From the NCBI RefSeq assembly GCF_019431375.1, contig NZ_CP080267.1:3902001-3966000 (forward strand): a DNA stretch of 64,000 nt, written 5' to 3'. Both the position numbers and the translations under genes were made by a program. The notes under the pieces were generated by a model that saw only the letters and a program-made list of their open reading frames with translations, was not told the DNA's origin and did no database searches. This document shows, in pieces, positions 41,655 to 50,729 of this stretch. The DNA comes from Alcanivorax sp. Its GTDB lineage: Bacteria > Pseudomonadota > Gammaproteobacteria > Pseudomonadales > Alcanivoracaceae. The stretch's first letter is position 1. Each line of letters opens with the position of its first letter.

Positions 41655-42437
41655 ATGCCTTTTTCGGTAACGTTGATAACCCTGTTCCCGGAAATGGCAA
41701 AAGCGATTACTGACTTCGGTGTGACCCGGCGAGCGGTGGAAAACGGCCAACTGCAGTTGGAAACCGTGAATCCCCGGGATTTCACCGAAGATCGTCACCG
41801 CACTGTGGACGATCGCCCTTTCGGCGGCGGCCCAGGCATGGTGATGAAGGTGGAACCGCTGGCGAAAGCCCTGCGGGCTGCCCGTGCTGCCAATCCGGCT
41901 GCCACTGTGATTTACCTGTCCCCCCAGGGGCAGCCGCTGACCCAGGCGAAAGCCGTGGAGCTGGCGGAAAAGCCCGGCCTGGTTTTACTGGCGGGGCGTT
42001 ATGAGGGCGTGGACGAGCGGTTACTCGAAGCCGAAGTGGATGAACAGATCTCCATCGGCGACTACGTGCTCAGCGGCGGTGAACTGCCGGCGCTGGTGCT
42101 GACCGATGCGGTCAGCCGACTGTTACCCGGAGTGCTGGGACACCAGGATTCCGCCGAGCAGGATTCGTTTTCCGGTGAATTCGAACACCTGCTCGATTGC
42201 CCTCACTACACCCGCCCGGAGGTGTACAACGGGCAGGCAGTACCCCCGGTACTGCTGAGCGGCAATCACGAGCTGATTCGCCGCTGGCGTCTGAAACAGG
42301 CGCTGGGACGGACCTGGCAACAGCGTCCCGACCTGCTGGAAGCCCGCCGGGCGCGGGGTTTGAGCAACGAAGAGCAGCAGCTGCTGGATGAGTACATCGC
42401 CGAGCAGTCGCCGCATACAGCAAAAACGACAGACTAG
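41655..42437 (+). CDS. trmD: tRNA (guanine-37-N1)-methyltransferase TrmD
   Basis: SPOUT methyltransferase that makes m1G37 in tRNA. The product has 260 residues. Seen: VTLITLFPEMAKA, HRTVDDRPFGGGPGMVMK, LLAGRYEGVDERL, EISIGDYVLSGGELPAL-like QISIGDYVLSGGELPAL (the SAM-binding knot), and DAVSRLLPGVLG. The ATG follows the rimM stop directly. Confidence 0.98.
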   Translation: MPFSVTLITLFPEMAKAITDFGVTRRAVENGQLQLETVNPRDFTEDRHRTVDDRPFGGGPGMVMKVEPLAKALRAARAANPAATVIYLSPQGQPLTQAKAVELAEKPGLVLLAGRYEGVDERLLEAEVDEQISIGDYVLSGGELPALVLTDAVSRLLPGVLGHQDSAEQDSFSGEFEHLLDCPHYTRPEVYNGQAVPPVLLSGNHELIRRWRLKQALGRTWQQRPDLLEARRARGLSNEEQQLLDEYIAEQSPHTAKTTD

Positions 42438-42447
42438 GAGCACTGCC

Positions 42448-42804
42448 ATGAGTGGCAAGAACCTGATTATCCAGGGCATCGAAGAAGCCCAGCTGAAATC
42501 CGATCTGCCGGAATTCGGCGCCGGTGACACCGTTACCGTGCAAGTGAAAGTAAAGGAAGGTAGCCGTGAGCGTCTGCAGGCGTTCCAGGGTGTTGTGATT
42601 GCACGTCGCAACCGTGGCCTGAACTCTGCATTCACCGTTCGTAAAATCTCCCACGGTGTGGGCGTTGAGCGTGTATTCCAGCTGCACAGCCCGCTGATCG
42701 ATTCCATCGAAGTGAATCGTCGTGGTGACGTGAGCCGCGCCAAGCTGTACTACCTGCGCGACCGCTCTGGCAAGTCTGCCCGGATCAAGGAAAAAATCCG
42801 CTAA
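42448..42804 (+). CDS. rplS: 50S ribosomal protein bL19
   Basis: Ribosomal protein of 118 residues. Seen: GDTVTVQVKVKEGSRERLQ, FQGVVIARRNRGLNSAFTV, RGDVSRAKLYYLRD, ending KEKIR. The ATG at 42448 has TAGGAG seven bases upstream; the in-frame extension upstream overlaps trmD and is not used. Last gene of the operon, followed by a terminator 97 bases on. Confidence 0.98.
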   Translation: MSGKNLIIQGIEEAQLKSDLPEFGAGDTVTVQVKVKEGSRERLQAFQGVVIARRNRGLNSAFTVRKISHGVGVERVFQLHSPLIDSIEVNRRGDVSRAKLYYLRDRSGKSARIKEKIR

Positions 42805-43117
42805 GACTCCGCGCTTATCTTCTGTCGCGAGCGAATGTCGGTTTAGCCTTTGCTGTAGGGCATGCGAAATCGACCTCTGGCCAGACAGAAATGCTCCACA
42901 CAAAAAAGCCGCTCCCGAAAGGGCGCGGCTTTTTTGTTGGTGAGGCTCAGAAAGCCAGTTTCAAGCGATAGGGGCAACGCGGATTGGCCCTGTGCGGTGT
43001 CAAAGGCGGTAGCCATGCCAGCATTCAAGGAAGATATTCCCGTAAGCGTTACCGCCAGGCAGCCCGGTTTTTGTTCCGGAGGAAACCTGGTGGCCCGCGT
43101 TGCAATGTGCCATTTTT
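42805..43117. other. 313-base region after rplS: terminator and worn-down heptamer element
   Basis: After a short leader comes the strong terminator (42902-42936). Beyond it, 42955-43105 has mirrored GCAACGCGG strings (GGCAACGCGG at 42976-42985 and CCGCGTTGC at 43097-43105) with GTTTCAA next to the first, the same ends that close heptamer arrays elsewhere. It looks like an old member of that family. No gene supported. Confidence 0.5.
42902..42936 (+). terminator. Terminator of the rpsP operon
   Basis: AAAAAAGCCGC and GCGGCTTTTTT enclose a second small CCC-GAAA-GGG stem. The T run and stem are strong; it may act in both directions. Confidence 0.93.
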
Positions 43118-43372
43118 TTATGCCTTCTTGAGCATACGATAAAGCGCGAGAAGAATCAGCGCGCCGACGATGGCTGTGACAAAACTGCCCAGGCTGAAAC
43201 TGCCCATGGATCCACCAATCCCGGTGATGGAGCCCAGCCAGCCGCCGACAAAGGCACCGGCGATGCCGATCAGTATGGTGACGATAAAGCCGCCAGGATC
43301 CTTGCCCGGCATAATCCATTTGGCAATGATACCGGCGATCAGACCAAATACGATCCACGATAGAATGCCCAT
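43118..43372 (-). CDS. GlsB/YeaQ/YmgE family membrane protein
   Basis: An 84-residue Gly-rich protein with three hydrophobic helices (LSWIVFGLIAGIIAKWI, GGFIVTILIGIAGAFVGGWLG, FVTAIVGALILLALY). The family is linked to general stress response; no reaction is known. It stands alone, with GGAGAGG just upstream of the ATG. Confidence 0.92.
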   Translation of the reverse strand: MGILSWIVFGLIAGIIAKWIMPGKDPGGFIVTILIGIAGAFVGGWLGSITGIGGSMGSFSLGSFVTAIVGALILLALYRMLKKA

Positions 43373-43556
43373 ATTTCCTCTCCTTGGTAGTCGTTTTCAA
43401 TATGCATGGTGTCACCATTGTTGCCGCAAAATACGGCCTCTGTCGTTAACTTCGGCCGCTCTTGGACGTAATTTTTGGTAAAAGGGGAAACGGAGCTCGT
43501 CTTTGATTTCTGGTTAACCCATTGTTTTTTATTACTGTTTAAGGCCTTATTCAGAA

Positions 43557-44465
43557 ATGAACGAGTTAACCGATGACCATGGGCGCCTGATCGACAGCTG
43601 GCTGGATCAGCAGTGGTTGGAAAAAGGGCTCAGCGAGCACAGCCTGGAGAGTTACCGGCGTGACATTCGCCAGCTGGCAGTGTGGCTGCAGGGCCAGCAT
43701 GGCAGCCTGCTGCAATGTCAGCGTTACCAGCTGCTGGAATTTCTGGCCGATCGTCATCAGCAGGGCGTCGGCGCCCGCTCGGTAGCTCGGCAATTGTCAG
43801 CGGTGAAAAGCTTTTACCGCTGGCTGAAGCGGGAAGGGCAGATTGAAGAAGACCCGGCACTGTTGATTGAGCGCCCGAAAACCGGCCGGCCGCTGCCGAA
43901 AACCCTCACCGAAGCGGATGTGGAAGCGCTGCTGACGGCGCCGGATGTGTCCACCCCGCTGGGATTGCGTGACCGGGCCATGCTGGAACTGATCTACGCC
44001 ACCGGCTTGCGGGTCACCGAGCTGGTTACCCTGACCCAGAGCCAGATCAACCCCCGCCAGGGGTTGGTGCGGGTGATCGGCAAAGGTGACAAGGAACGCC
44101 TGGTGCCCCTGGGCGAGGAGGCGCTTCACTGGTTGGGCCGTTACCTTCGTGACGCTCGCCCGCAGTTGCTGGGTGACAACCAGGAACTGCTGTTTCCCAG
44201 TCGCCGCGGCACCTGCATGACTCGGCAGACGTTCTGGCATCGTATCAAGCAGATGGCGGTGGTTGCCGGGGTGGAAAAAAAACTCTCACCCCATACACTG
44301 CGTCATGCATTTGCCACCCATCTGTTGAATCACGGGGCAGACTTGCGTGTGGTGCAGTTGTTGCTGGGACACAGCGATTTGTCCACCACCCAGATTTATA
44401 CGCATGTGGCACAGCAGCGGTTACAGGATCTGTACCAGAAACATCACCCCCGCTCGGGAACCTGA
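43557..44465 (+). CDS. xerD: Site-specific tyrosine recombinase XerD
   Basis: Resolves chromosome dimers at dif with XerC. The product has 302 residues: N-terminal SAM-like core-binding domain (LDQQWLEKGLSEHSLESYRRD), and catalytic domain with the Arg of ATGLRVTELVTL, Lys of GKGDKERLVPLG, HTLRHAFATHLL (His, Arg), LLGHSDLSTTQIYTHV (His, Tyr nucleophile). The xerD-dsbC-hom-thrC order identifies it as XerD rather than XerC. Confidence 0.95.
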   Translation: MNELTDDHGRLIDSWLDQQWLEKGLSEHSLESYRRDIRQLAVWLQGQHGSLLQCQRYQLLEFLADRHQQGVGARSVARQLSAVKSFYRWLKREGQIEEDPALLIERPKTGRPLPKTLTEADVEALLTAPDVSTPLGLRDRAMLELIYATGLRVTELVTLTQSQINPRQGLVRVIGKGDKERLVPLGEEALHWLGRYLRDARPQLLGDNQELLFPSRRGTCMTRQTFWHRIKQMAVVAGVEKKLSPHTLRHAFATHLLNHGADLRVVQLLLGHSDLSTTQIYTHVAQQRLQDLYQKHHPRSGT

Positions 44466-44511
44466 TGCAGGCAATCCGGTTCCAAGAGGGTAAATGAGGA
44501 GTAACGACAGA

Positions 44512-45258
44512 ATGAATAAATGGTTTTTGGTGGTACTGACGGGGCTGATGGCCGCTTGCGGGGCGGATTCAAAGTCTGAACCCAAGAGCAGTGACCCTGT
44601 TAACGGCGACAAGGCCAAGGCGGCTTTCGAGGAAGCTTTCGATGGCATGGAAGTGACCGAGGTAAGTGCTGCACCGATACCGGGAATGGTCGAGCTGAAT
44701 GTTAACGGCCGTGAAAGTGTCTACATGACCGAGGATGGCCGCCACCTCCTGATCGGCAAGCTGTTGGAGATCAAGGACGGAGAAGTGGTCAACCCGGCTG
44801 AGCAGCGCTTTGAGAAAGTCCGTAAAGAGGGCATCAAGACACTGGATCCGGCGGACATGATCACCTACACGGCGGAAGACGAAAAAGCCGAGGTCTTTGT
44901 GTTCACCGACATCACCTGTGGTTTTTGTCGCAAGCTGCATCGGCATATTGACGATTACAACGCCGCGGGTGTCACCGTTCACTACCTGGCGTTCCCCCGC
45001 GGTGGTGCGACCACCGAAGCGGCGGCGGCCATGCGCCACATCTGGTGTGCGGAAGATCGCGCCCAGGCGCTCACCGATGCCAAGCTGAAAGACGAAGTGG
45101 TCCAGGCGGAGCTGAGCGAGTGCGCCAAACCGGTGGATGAACAGTATCAGCTGGGCAACACCTTCGGCGTGCGTGGCACTCCGGCCATCTATTCCACCGA
45201 GGGCAAGCAACTGGGGGGCTACGTGACCCCGGAGCAGCTCCTCGAGCGGCTTGAGTAA
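44512..45258 (+). CDS. dsbC: Disulfide isomerase DsbC, probable lipoprotein
   Basis: Thiol:disulfide isomerase of 248 residues. The N-terminal domain (about 40-105) is the dimerisation part (IPGMVELNVNGRESVYMTEDG); the thioredoxin-like domain has the active site TCGFCRKLH (CGFC; E. coli CGYC) and a cis-Pro at GVRGTPAIYS. The signal peptide ends in MAAC (MNKWFLVVLTGLMAAC), so the protein may be lipid-anchored rather than soluble. A GGAG ribosome site precedes the ATG at 44512. Confidence 0.9.
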   Translation: MNKWFLVVLTGLMAACGADSKSEPKSSDPVNGDKAKAAFEEAFDGMEVTEVSAAPIPGMVELNVNGRESVYMTEDGRHLLIGKLLEIKDGEVVNPAEQRFEKVRKEGIKTLDPADMITYTAEDEKAEVFVFTDITCGFCRKLHRHIDDYNAAGVTVHYLAFPRGGATTEAAAAMRHIWCAEDRAQALTDAKLKDEVVQAELSECAKPVDEQYQLGNTFGVRGTPAIYSTEGKQLGGYVTPEQLLERLE

Positions 45259-45314
45259 CGGGCTGAACCCCGCGTAATCCGGCGCTTTCGGGCCGGGAAT
45301 ACAGTGTGAATACA

Positions 45315-45343
45315 TTGACGGCGCAGAGATGCGCCGTTAATGT
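45315..45343 (+). promoter_or_regulatory. alaC promoter with a palindrome in the spacer
   Basis: TTGACG (45315-45320), 17 bases, TAATGT (45338-45343), 37 bases before the GTG start. The spacer is filled by a perfect 8-bp inverted repeat, ACGGCGCA-GAGA-TGCGCCGT (45318-45337). This could be an operator. Confidence 0.6.
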
Positions 45344-45379
45344 GTCCGCCTTCATTTTTCCCTCACCCAAGGTGCTGTC

Positions 45380-46570
45380 GTGGAAACAGATTTCCAGCGA
45401 ATTCGTCGTCTGCCGCCCTATGTCTTCAATATTGTTGGCGATTTGAAGAAGGCAGCGCGGGCGCGGGGTGAGGATATTATCGATTTTGGCATGGGTAACC
45501 CGGATCAGCCCACCCCGAAACACATTATCGACAAGCTCACTGAAACGGTGCAGCGGGGAGATACCCACCGCTATTCCCAGTCCCGGGGCATTCCTCGCCT
45601 GCGTAAGGCGATTGCCGACTGGTACCAGCGCCGTTATGCCGTGGATCTGGATCCGGAATCCGAGGCCATCGTCACCATCGGTTCCAAGGAAGGCCTGGCG
45701 CATCTGGCGCTGGCTACCATGGGGCCGGGAGACACGGTGCTGGTGCCCAACCCCAGTTACCCGATCCATCCCTACGGGTTCGTGATCTCCAATGCGGATA
45801 TCCGCCATGTGCCCATGGTGAAAGGGGTGGATTTCTTCGTGGAGCTGGAGCGGGCGATCAAGGAATCCTGGCCCAAGCCGAAAATGCTGGTGCTCAATTT
45901 CCCCGGCAACCCCACCGGCCAGTGCGTTGACCTGGAGTTCTTCGAGAAAGTGGTGGCCATTGCCCGTGAGCATCAGATCTGGGTGGTTCACGATCTGGCT
46001 TATGCGGATATCGTCTTTGATGGCTACAAGGCGCCTTCCATCCTGGAAGTGGAAGGGGCAAAAGACGTGGCAGTGGAGTTCTTCTCCCTGTCCAAGAGCT
46101 ATAACATGCCCGGCTGGCGGGTGGGCTTCTGCTGCGGCAACAAGGAGCTGATCCATGCCCTGGCGCGGATCAAATCCTATCTGGATTACGGTACCTTTAC
46201 GCCGATTCAGGTGGCCGCCATCGCCGCCCTGGAAGGGGATCAGACCTGTGTGGCCGACATTTGCGAGATGTACCGCAAGCGCCGGGACGTGCTGGTGGAC
46301 GGCCTGGCGGAGATCGGCTGGCAGGTGGAAAGGCCCCGTGCCACCATGTTTGTCTGGGCGGAAATCCCCGAACCTTACCGGGAGATGGGGTCGCTGGAAT
46401 TCTCCAAGAAACTGCTTACCGATGCCGGTGTGGCGGTTTCCCCGGGCATTGGCTTCGGCGATTACGGCGATGATCATGTGCGTTTCGGGCTGATCGAAAA
46501 CGAACAACGGACCCGGCAGGCCATCCGCGGCATCAAGAAGATGTTCCGCCAGGACGGCCTGCTGGACTGA
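45380..46570 (+). CDS. alaC: PLP-dependent aminotransferase AlaC
   Basis: Fold-type I aminotransferase, class I/II, 396 residues. The PLP lysine lies in FFSLSKSYNMPGWRVG; other marks are FGMGNPDQPTP, YSQSRGIPRLRKAI, NPSYPIHP, LNFPGNPTGQ and HDLAYADI. E. coli AlaC (YfdZ) makes alanine from pyruvate with glutamate. In Pseudomonas and relatives it lies just upstream of hom, as here. GTG start, weak ribosome site. Confidence 0.92.
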   Translation: METDFQRIRRLPPYVFNIVGDLKKAARARGEDIIDFGMGNPDQPTPKHIIDKLTETVQRGDTHRYSQSRGIPRLRKAIADWYQRRYAVDLDPESEAIVTIGSKEGLAHLALATMGPGDTVLVPNPSYPIHPYGFVISNADIRHVPMVKGVDFFVELERAIKESWPKPKMLVLNFPGNPTGQCVDLEFFEKVVAIAREHQIWVVHDLAYADIVFDGYKAPSILEVEGAKDVAVEFFSLSKSYNMPGWRVGFCCGNKELIHALARIKSYLDYGTFTPIQVAAIAALEGDQTCVADICEMYRKRRDVLVDGLAEIGWQVERPRATMFVWAEIPEPYREMGSLEFSKKLLTDAGVAVSPGIGFGDYGDDHVRFGLIENEQRTRQAIRGIKKMFRQDGLLD

Positions 46571-46658
46571 CTTTTGCCTTTGCGGCAGGTCGCAGGGGTA
46601 GCGTGAGAAGTCGCAACAGGGCTTTTCAACACACTGATAAATGAAACGAGGATAGGCT

Positions 46659-47960
46659 GTGGATTCGGTGAAGGTGGGTATTGCTGGTCTGGGCACTGTG
46701 GGCTCAGGCACTGTCAACGTTCTCAAGCGCAATGCGCGGGATATTGCCCGCCGCGTGGGACGTCCGATTGAAATTACCCACATCGGTGCGCGCCGGGACA
46801 ATCCCGCCTGCGACACCCAGGGTATTCGCCTGTCCCGGGATATCTTCGCCGTAGCCACAGACCCGGATATCGATATCCTGGTGGAGCTGATCGGTGGCAT
46901 CGATACCGCCCGTGAGCTGGTTCTCACCGCCATCAAGAACGGCAAGCATATTGTCACCGCCAACAAGGCGCTGATCGCCGAGCACGGCAACGAGATCTTC
47001 CAGGCCGCCCAGGATAACGGCGTGGATGTGGCCTTCGAGGCCTCCGTGGCAGGGGGTATCCCCATCCTCAAGTCCTTGGGTGAGGGGCTGGCCGCCAACC
47101 ATATCAACTGGTTGGCGGGCATCATCAATGGCACCGGCAACTTTATCCTTACCGAGATGGAAGAGGGTGGCCGTGACTTCAATGACGTGCTGGCCGAAGC
47201 TCAGCAGCTTGGCTATGCGGAAGCGGACCCTACCTTCGATGTGGAAGGAATCGACGCGGCCCACAAACTGACCATTCTGGCGTCCATCGCCTTCGGTATC
47301 CCGCTGCAGTTCTCCCAGGTCTACACCGAGGGGATCAGCCGCATCACCACCGAAGACGTGGCTAGTGCTGCTCATTTCGGCTACCGCATCAAGCATCTTG
47401 GCATCGCCAAGGACACGGGCAAGGGCATCGAATTGCGTGTACACCCGACCCTGGTGCCCAAGGAAACCATGCTGTCAGCGGTCAACGGTGTCATGAATGC
47501 GGTGATGATCCACGGTGATGCTGTGGGCCCGACCATGTTCTATGGCGCCGGCGCCGGCGCCGAGCCCACCGCGTCTGCGGTGGTGGCGGACATCATCGAA
47601 CTGGGCCGTGCCCTGACCGTGGACCACGACGAGCGGGTGCCGTACCTGGGCTTCCACACCGACCACATGTCCGATGAGCCGATCCTGACCATCGATGATG
47701 TGTCCTGTTGTTTCTACCTGCGCCTGCATGTGCAGGACAAGAAAGGGGTGCTGGCCGACGTGACCCGCATCCTCAGCGACAACAATGTCAGCATTGATGC
47801 CATGATACAGCGGGAAGTGGACCAGGGGCTGGTGCCCATCGTGATGATGACCCACGAAGTCCGCGAGGGTGACATGAACCTGGCGCTGGCCAAGATCGGT
47901 GCCCTTGATACCGTGGATAGCGATATAATGCGTATCCGGGTGGAAACGCTGGACGCCTGA
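46659..47960 (+). CDS. hom: Homoserine dehydrogenase
   Basis: Reduces aspartate semialdehyde to homoserine (threonine and methionine synthesis). The product has 433 residues: NAD(P) fold (VGIAGLGTVGSGTVNVL), catalytic domain (GTGNFILTEME, YAEADPTFDVEGIDAAHKL, in parts) and a C-terminal ACT domain (YLRLHVQDKKGVLADVTRIL), which suggests threonine feedback. GTG start with GAGGA upstream. An array of heptamers lies between it and thrC. Confidence 0.96.
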   Translation: MDSVKVGIAGLGTVGSGTVNVLKRNARDIARRVGRPIEITHIGARRDNPACDTQGIRLSRDIFAVATDPDIDILVELIGGIDTARELVLTAIKNGKHIVTANKALIAEHGNEIFQAAQDNGVDVAFEASVAGGIPILKSLGEGLAANHINWLAGIINGTGNFILTEMEEGGRDFNDVLAEAQQLGYAEADPTFDVEGIDAAHKLTILASIAFGIPLQFSQVYTEGISRITTEDVASAAHFGYRIKHLGIAKDTGKGIELRVHPTLVPKETMLSAVNGVMNAVMIHGDAVGPTMFYGAGAGAEPTASAVVADIIELGRALTVDHDERVPYLGFHTDHMSDEPILTIDDVSCCFYLRLHVQDKKGVLADVTRILSDNNVSIDAMIQREVDQGLVPIVMMTHEVREGDMNLALAKIGALDTVDSDIMRIRVETLDA

Positions 47961-47969
47961 AATACCGGG

Positions 47970-47997
47970 TCTGACGTCCGACGTCAGACGTCAGACG
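47970..47997 (+). repeat. Heptamer array G between hom and thrC
   Basis: Four tandem 7-base units TCNGACG (47970-47997), lying 9 bases after the hom stop and 21 before the thrC ATG. No hairpin core and no mirrored array is seen. It is inside the hom-thrC operon spacer. Confidence 0.8.
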
Positions 47998-48018
47998 CTT
48001 TTTGAGAGAGATTTGAAC

Positions 48019-49101
48019 ATGCCTTTTCGTGACCGTTACACCGGCCTGATTAACCGCTACCGCGACCACCTGCCGGTGAATGATGACACGCCCATCATCA
48101 GCCTGGGTGAGGGCAACACGCCCCTGATCCGTCTGAAGAATATTCCCAAGATGCTGGGCAAGGACGTGGATATCTACGTCAAATACGAAGGCCTGAACCC
48201 GACCGGCTCCTTCAAGGACCGCGGCATGACCATGGCGGTGACCAAGGCGGTGGAAGAGGGCAGCAATGCCATCATCTGTGCCTCCACCGGTAATACCTCT
48301 GCGGCGGCCGCGGCCTACGCGGCCCGTGCAGGCATCACCGCTTTTGTGCTGATCCCGGAAGGCAAAATTGCCATGGGCAAGCTGGCCCAGGCAATGATGT
48401 ATGGTGCAGTGATCATGCAGATTCGTGGCAACTTCGATCAGGGCATGGAGCTGGTCAAGCAGGTGGCTGAAAAGGCGCCGGTGACCATCGTAAACTCCGT
48501 GAACCCCTATCGTCTGCAGGGCCAGAAGTCTGCCGCCTTCGAAATTGTTGAAGAGCTGGGTCGTGCCCCGGACTTCCACTGTCTGCCGGTGGGTAATGCG
48601 GGCAACATCTCCGCCCATTGGATGGGCTACAGCGAATACAAGAAAGCCGGTGTGGTGAACAGCGCACCGAAGATGGTGGGGTATCAGGCCGAAGGCGCTG
48701 CGCCTTTCATGCGTGGTGGGCCGGTGAAAGAGCCGGAAACCGTGGCCACGGCGATCCGTATCGGTAACCCGCAGTCCTGGGACAAGGCCTGGGCCCTGCA
48801 GAAAGAATCCGGTGGCTGGTTCGACGAACTGAGCGACCAGGAAATCCTGGCGGCACAGAAGTTGTTGGCCGAGAAGGAAGGTATCTTCTGTGAGCCGGCG
48901 TCTGCGGCTTCCCTGGGTGGCGCCATGCGCGACATCAAGGCGGGCAAGATCCCGGAAGGCTCCACCATCGTTTGCACCCTGACTGGCAACGGCCTGAAAG
49001 ATCCGGACACGGCCATTGCTCAATGCCAGGACAGCCGCATGGTGACCATCGATGCGGACCTGGACGCGGTGAAAGGTGCCATCCTGTCCAATATGTCCTG
49101 A
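48019..49101 (+). CDS. thrC: Threonine synthase
   Basis: PLP enzyme that turns O-phosphohomoserine into threonine. The product has 360 residues, the short form typical of Pseudomonas and Gram-positives. The PLP lysine is in TGSFKDRGM, with ICASTGNTSAA for phosphate binding, and CTLTGNGLKDPD at the C-terminus. Start at the ATG 48019 with GAGAGA nine bases upstream. Confidence 0.96.
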   Translation: MPFRDRYTGLINRYRDHLPVNDDTPIISLGEGNTPLIRLKNIPKMLGKDVDIYVKYEGLNPTGSFKDRGMTMAVTKAVEEGSNAIICASTGNTSAAAAAYAARAGITAFVLIPEGKIAMGKLAQAMMYGAVIMQIRGNFDQGMELVKQVAEKAPVTIVNSVNPYRLQGQKSAAFEIVEELGRAPDFHCLPVGNAGNISAHWMGYSEYKKAGVVNSAPKMVGYQAEGAAPFMRGGPVKEPETVATAIRIGNPQSWDKAWALQKESGGWFDELSDQEILAAQKLLAEKEGIFCEPASAASLGGAMRDIKAGKIPEGSTIVCTLTGNGLKDPDTAIAQCQDSRMVTIDADLDAVKGAILSNMS

Positions 49102-49592
49102 TCCGTTACAGCGATCGGTAAAAACGGAGCGCATGGTCGCTCCGTTTTTTTTTTGCCGGGACGATATCTGGGGTTTTGGTTGGGCGGGAGATTGGTTTCG
49201 CCGATTTTCGCGCTAACGTTCTCTATGTTGTTGGCGTCTAAAAATGGATACACTTTTTCCCGTCAATCATGTGCCTCGGACCCGCTGAGATTTTTCATTT
49301 TTTTGGTGATGCAAGAAAAATCATTCTCCAGAATATGTTAGGGTGCGTTTTCTTGTTGGGAAGCAGGGGTAACACGACTCCGTGTCGAGATTATTGAAAC
49401 CACCTACCTGTATGTTGTCTTTCTCGGGCTGATTTTCCGCCCGTTCTCCGGCCCTGTGCGGTCATCCTCTCCTTGTATTGTCATGACGGTGTATCGATTT
49501 CCTGTCTGCGAAGGCTGTGTCAATCGTGCCGGAATTTGACTTTGTTTGGTCAATATTTAGTCTGTAAAGAAAATCAGAGAAGGGAGCATTAG
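49102..49592. other. 491-base region thrC-porin, AT-richer, with terminator and inverted repeat
   Basis: After the thrC terminator the sequence is visibly less GC-rich than its surroundings. Long T runs (49288-49302) and no coding sequence. At 49536-49553 there is TTGAC-N8-GTCAA, a perfect 5-base inverted repeat about 40 bases before the porin start, a possible regulator site. I cannot place a convincing -35/-10 pair. Confidence 0.5.
49121..49154 (+). terminator. Terminator after thrC
   Basis: AAAACGGAGCG and CGCTCCGTTTT form an 11-bp stem around CATGGT, followed by a further T run. Strong rho-independent form. Confidence 0.95.
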
Positions 49593-50729
49593 ATGAATAA
49601 GCGTGCTTTTGCAAAGCGCACTGGCTATTTGAGCTGTTTGCTTGCTGCGTCCATTCCCCTCAATGCCCATGCCGGTGCCGAGCTAAGTGCCGGTGTCTGG
49701 TGGGTTTATCAATATGTCACGGACTCCGATTTTTCCGGTGCTTCCTCAGCCTTTGATGAAGACCTGGATAATACAACCGGTGGTAACTTCGCCGACCCCG
49801 CGCTGATTGTTTATGCCAATGATGATGGTTCCCATGGACCCTGGCGTTTCAGTGCGGAAGGTCGCATTGGTACTGGTGGTTTTACCGACCCGGCGAACAA
49901 CAACTCCGGTGATACCTTCACCATGCACAAGGCATGGATCGGTTACGAATTTGATGATGATACCTTGCTGACGGTGGGGAAAAGTCAGGTGCCCTTCGGC
50001 TGGAAAACCGTCAACTTCTGGCCCGGTGAAGGGGTGCTTGGGGGTTACGGTGACCAGATGGATGTGGGTTTCAAGCTGAGCTCTGCCATGAATGCGTTCA
50101 GCTATGATGTGGCCTACTACCATCAGGATGACTGGGGAGAAACCAGCACCGATACTGTGGATGATAACGGTCACTGGGGCAGTGCTACCTCCTACCGCAA
50201 GATCAAGACCGGGGTGGTAAATGGCGACTGGAATTTCATGGATGGCCATACGGTAGGGCTCTCCTATCAGAAAGGTCGTCTTCAGGATCTGACTGCGGCT
50301 GAGGCCAAGGCGAGGGATGATGAAGGGGATCATGAAGCGCTGAATCTGCACTATACCTTCAGCATGAATGACTTCACCGCCCGTTATCAGTTCATCGATA
50401 CCATGCGCGACTTCGGTGGCATGGATGCATTTCTTGTGGGTGGTGCTGCGCCTGCCGATGAAGAAGTGGAAACCCAGGTTCACATGGCTCAGTTGATCTA
50501 CAACCAGAACCGCTGGAGCTATTACCTGGACGCAGGTGTGGCGAGCACTGATACCCGCGGCAATGACGCCGATGATGTGGAGTTCTATGCGCCTGGTGTC
50601 AGTTACAAATACGGTCCGGGGTGGCTGTATCTGGAGTATCTGTGGTCTGATGGGGATGTAGATCGAAACGGTGACATTTACGAAGCGGATTTCCGCGCCG
50701 TCTACGCCTCGTTTGATTTTTATTTCTGA
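49593..50729 (+). CDS. Outer-membrane porin (OprP/OprO-like or short-chain porin)
   Basis: Beta-barrel outer-membrane protein of 378 residues. Signal peptide ending in NAHA (cleavage before GAELSAG, about residue 28). The chain then shows many amphipathic strands with aromatic girdles (WRFSAEGRIGTGG, MHKAWIGYEFDDDTLLTVGKSQVPFGW, LNLHYTFSMNDFTARYQFI) and ends with a terminal Phe (ASFDFYF), the BAM recognition signal. It is strongly acidic. The substrate is unknown; the BCCT carrier gene follows 165 bases downstream on the same strand. Confidence 0.85.
   Translation: MNKRAFAKRTGYLSCLLAASIPLNAHAGAELSAGVWWVYQYVTDSDFSGASSAFDEDLDNTTGGNFADPALIVYANDDGSHGPWRFSAEGRIGTGGFTDPANNNSGDTFTMHKAWIGYEFDDDTLLTVGKSQVPFGWKTVNFWPGEGVLGGYGDQMDVGFKLSSAMNAFSYDVAYYHQDDWGETSTDTVDDNGHWGSATSYRKIKTGVVNGDWNFMDGHTVGLSYQKGRLQDLTAAEAKARDDEGDHEALNLHYTFSMNDFTARYQFIDTMRDFGGMDAFLVGGAAPADEEVETQVHMAQLIYNQNRWSYYLDAGVASTDTRGNDADDVEFYAPGVSYKYGPGWLYLEYLWSDGDVDRNGDIYEADFRAVYASFDFYF

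Noticed and set aside
46580..46616. Possible further heptamer array between alaC and hom (GTCGCAR-like units)
   Set aside because: Two units fit well, the others do not; left out of the family count.
45071..47182. A 703-codon minus-strand frame opposite alaC/hom
   Set aside because: Shadow of real genes; the sequence is low-complexity and has no signature.
47970..47997. Array of direct repeats that might be a CRISPR
   Set aside because: Units are 7 bases with no spacers and no cas genes nearby.
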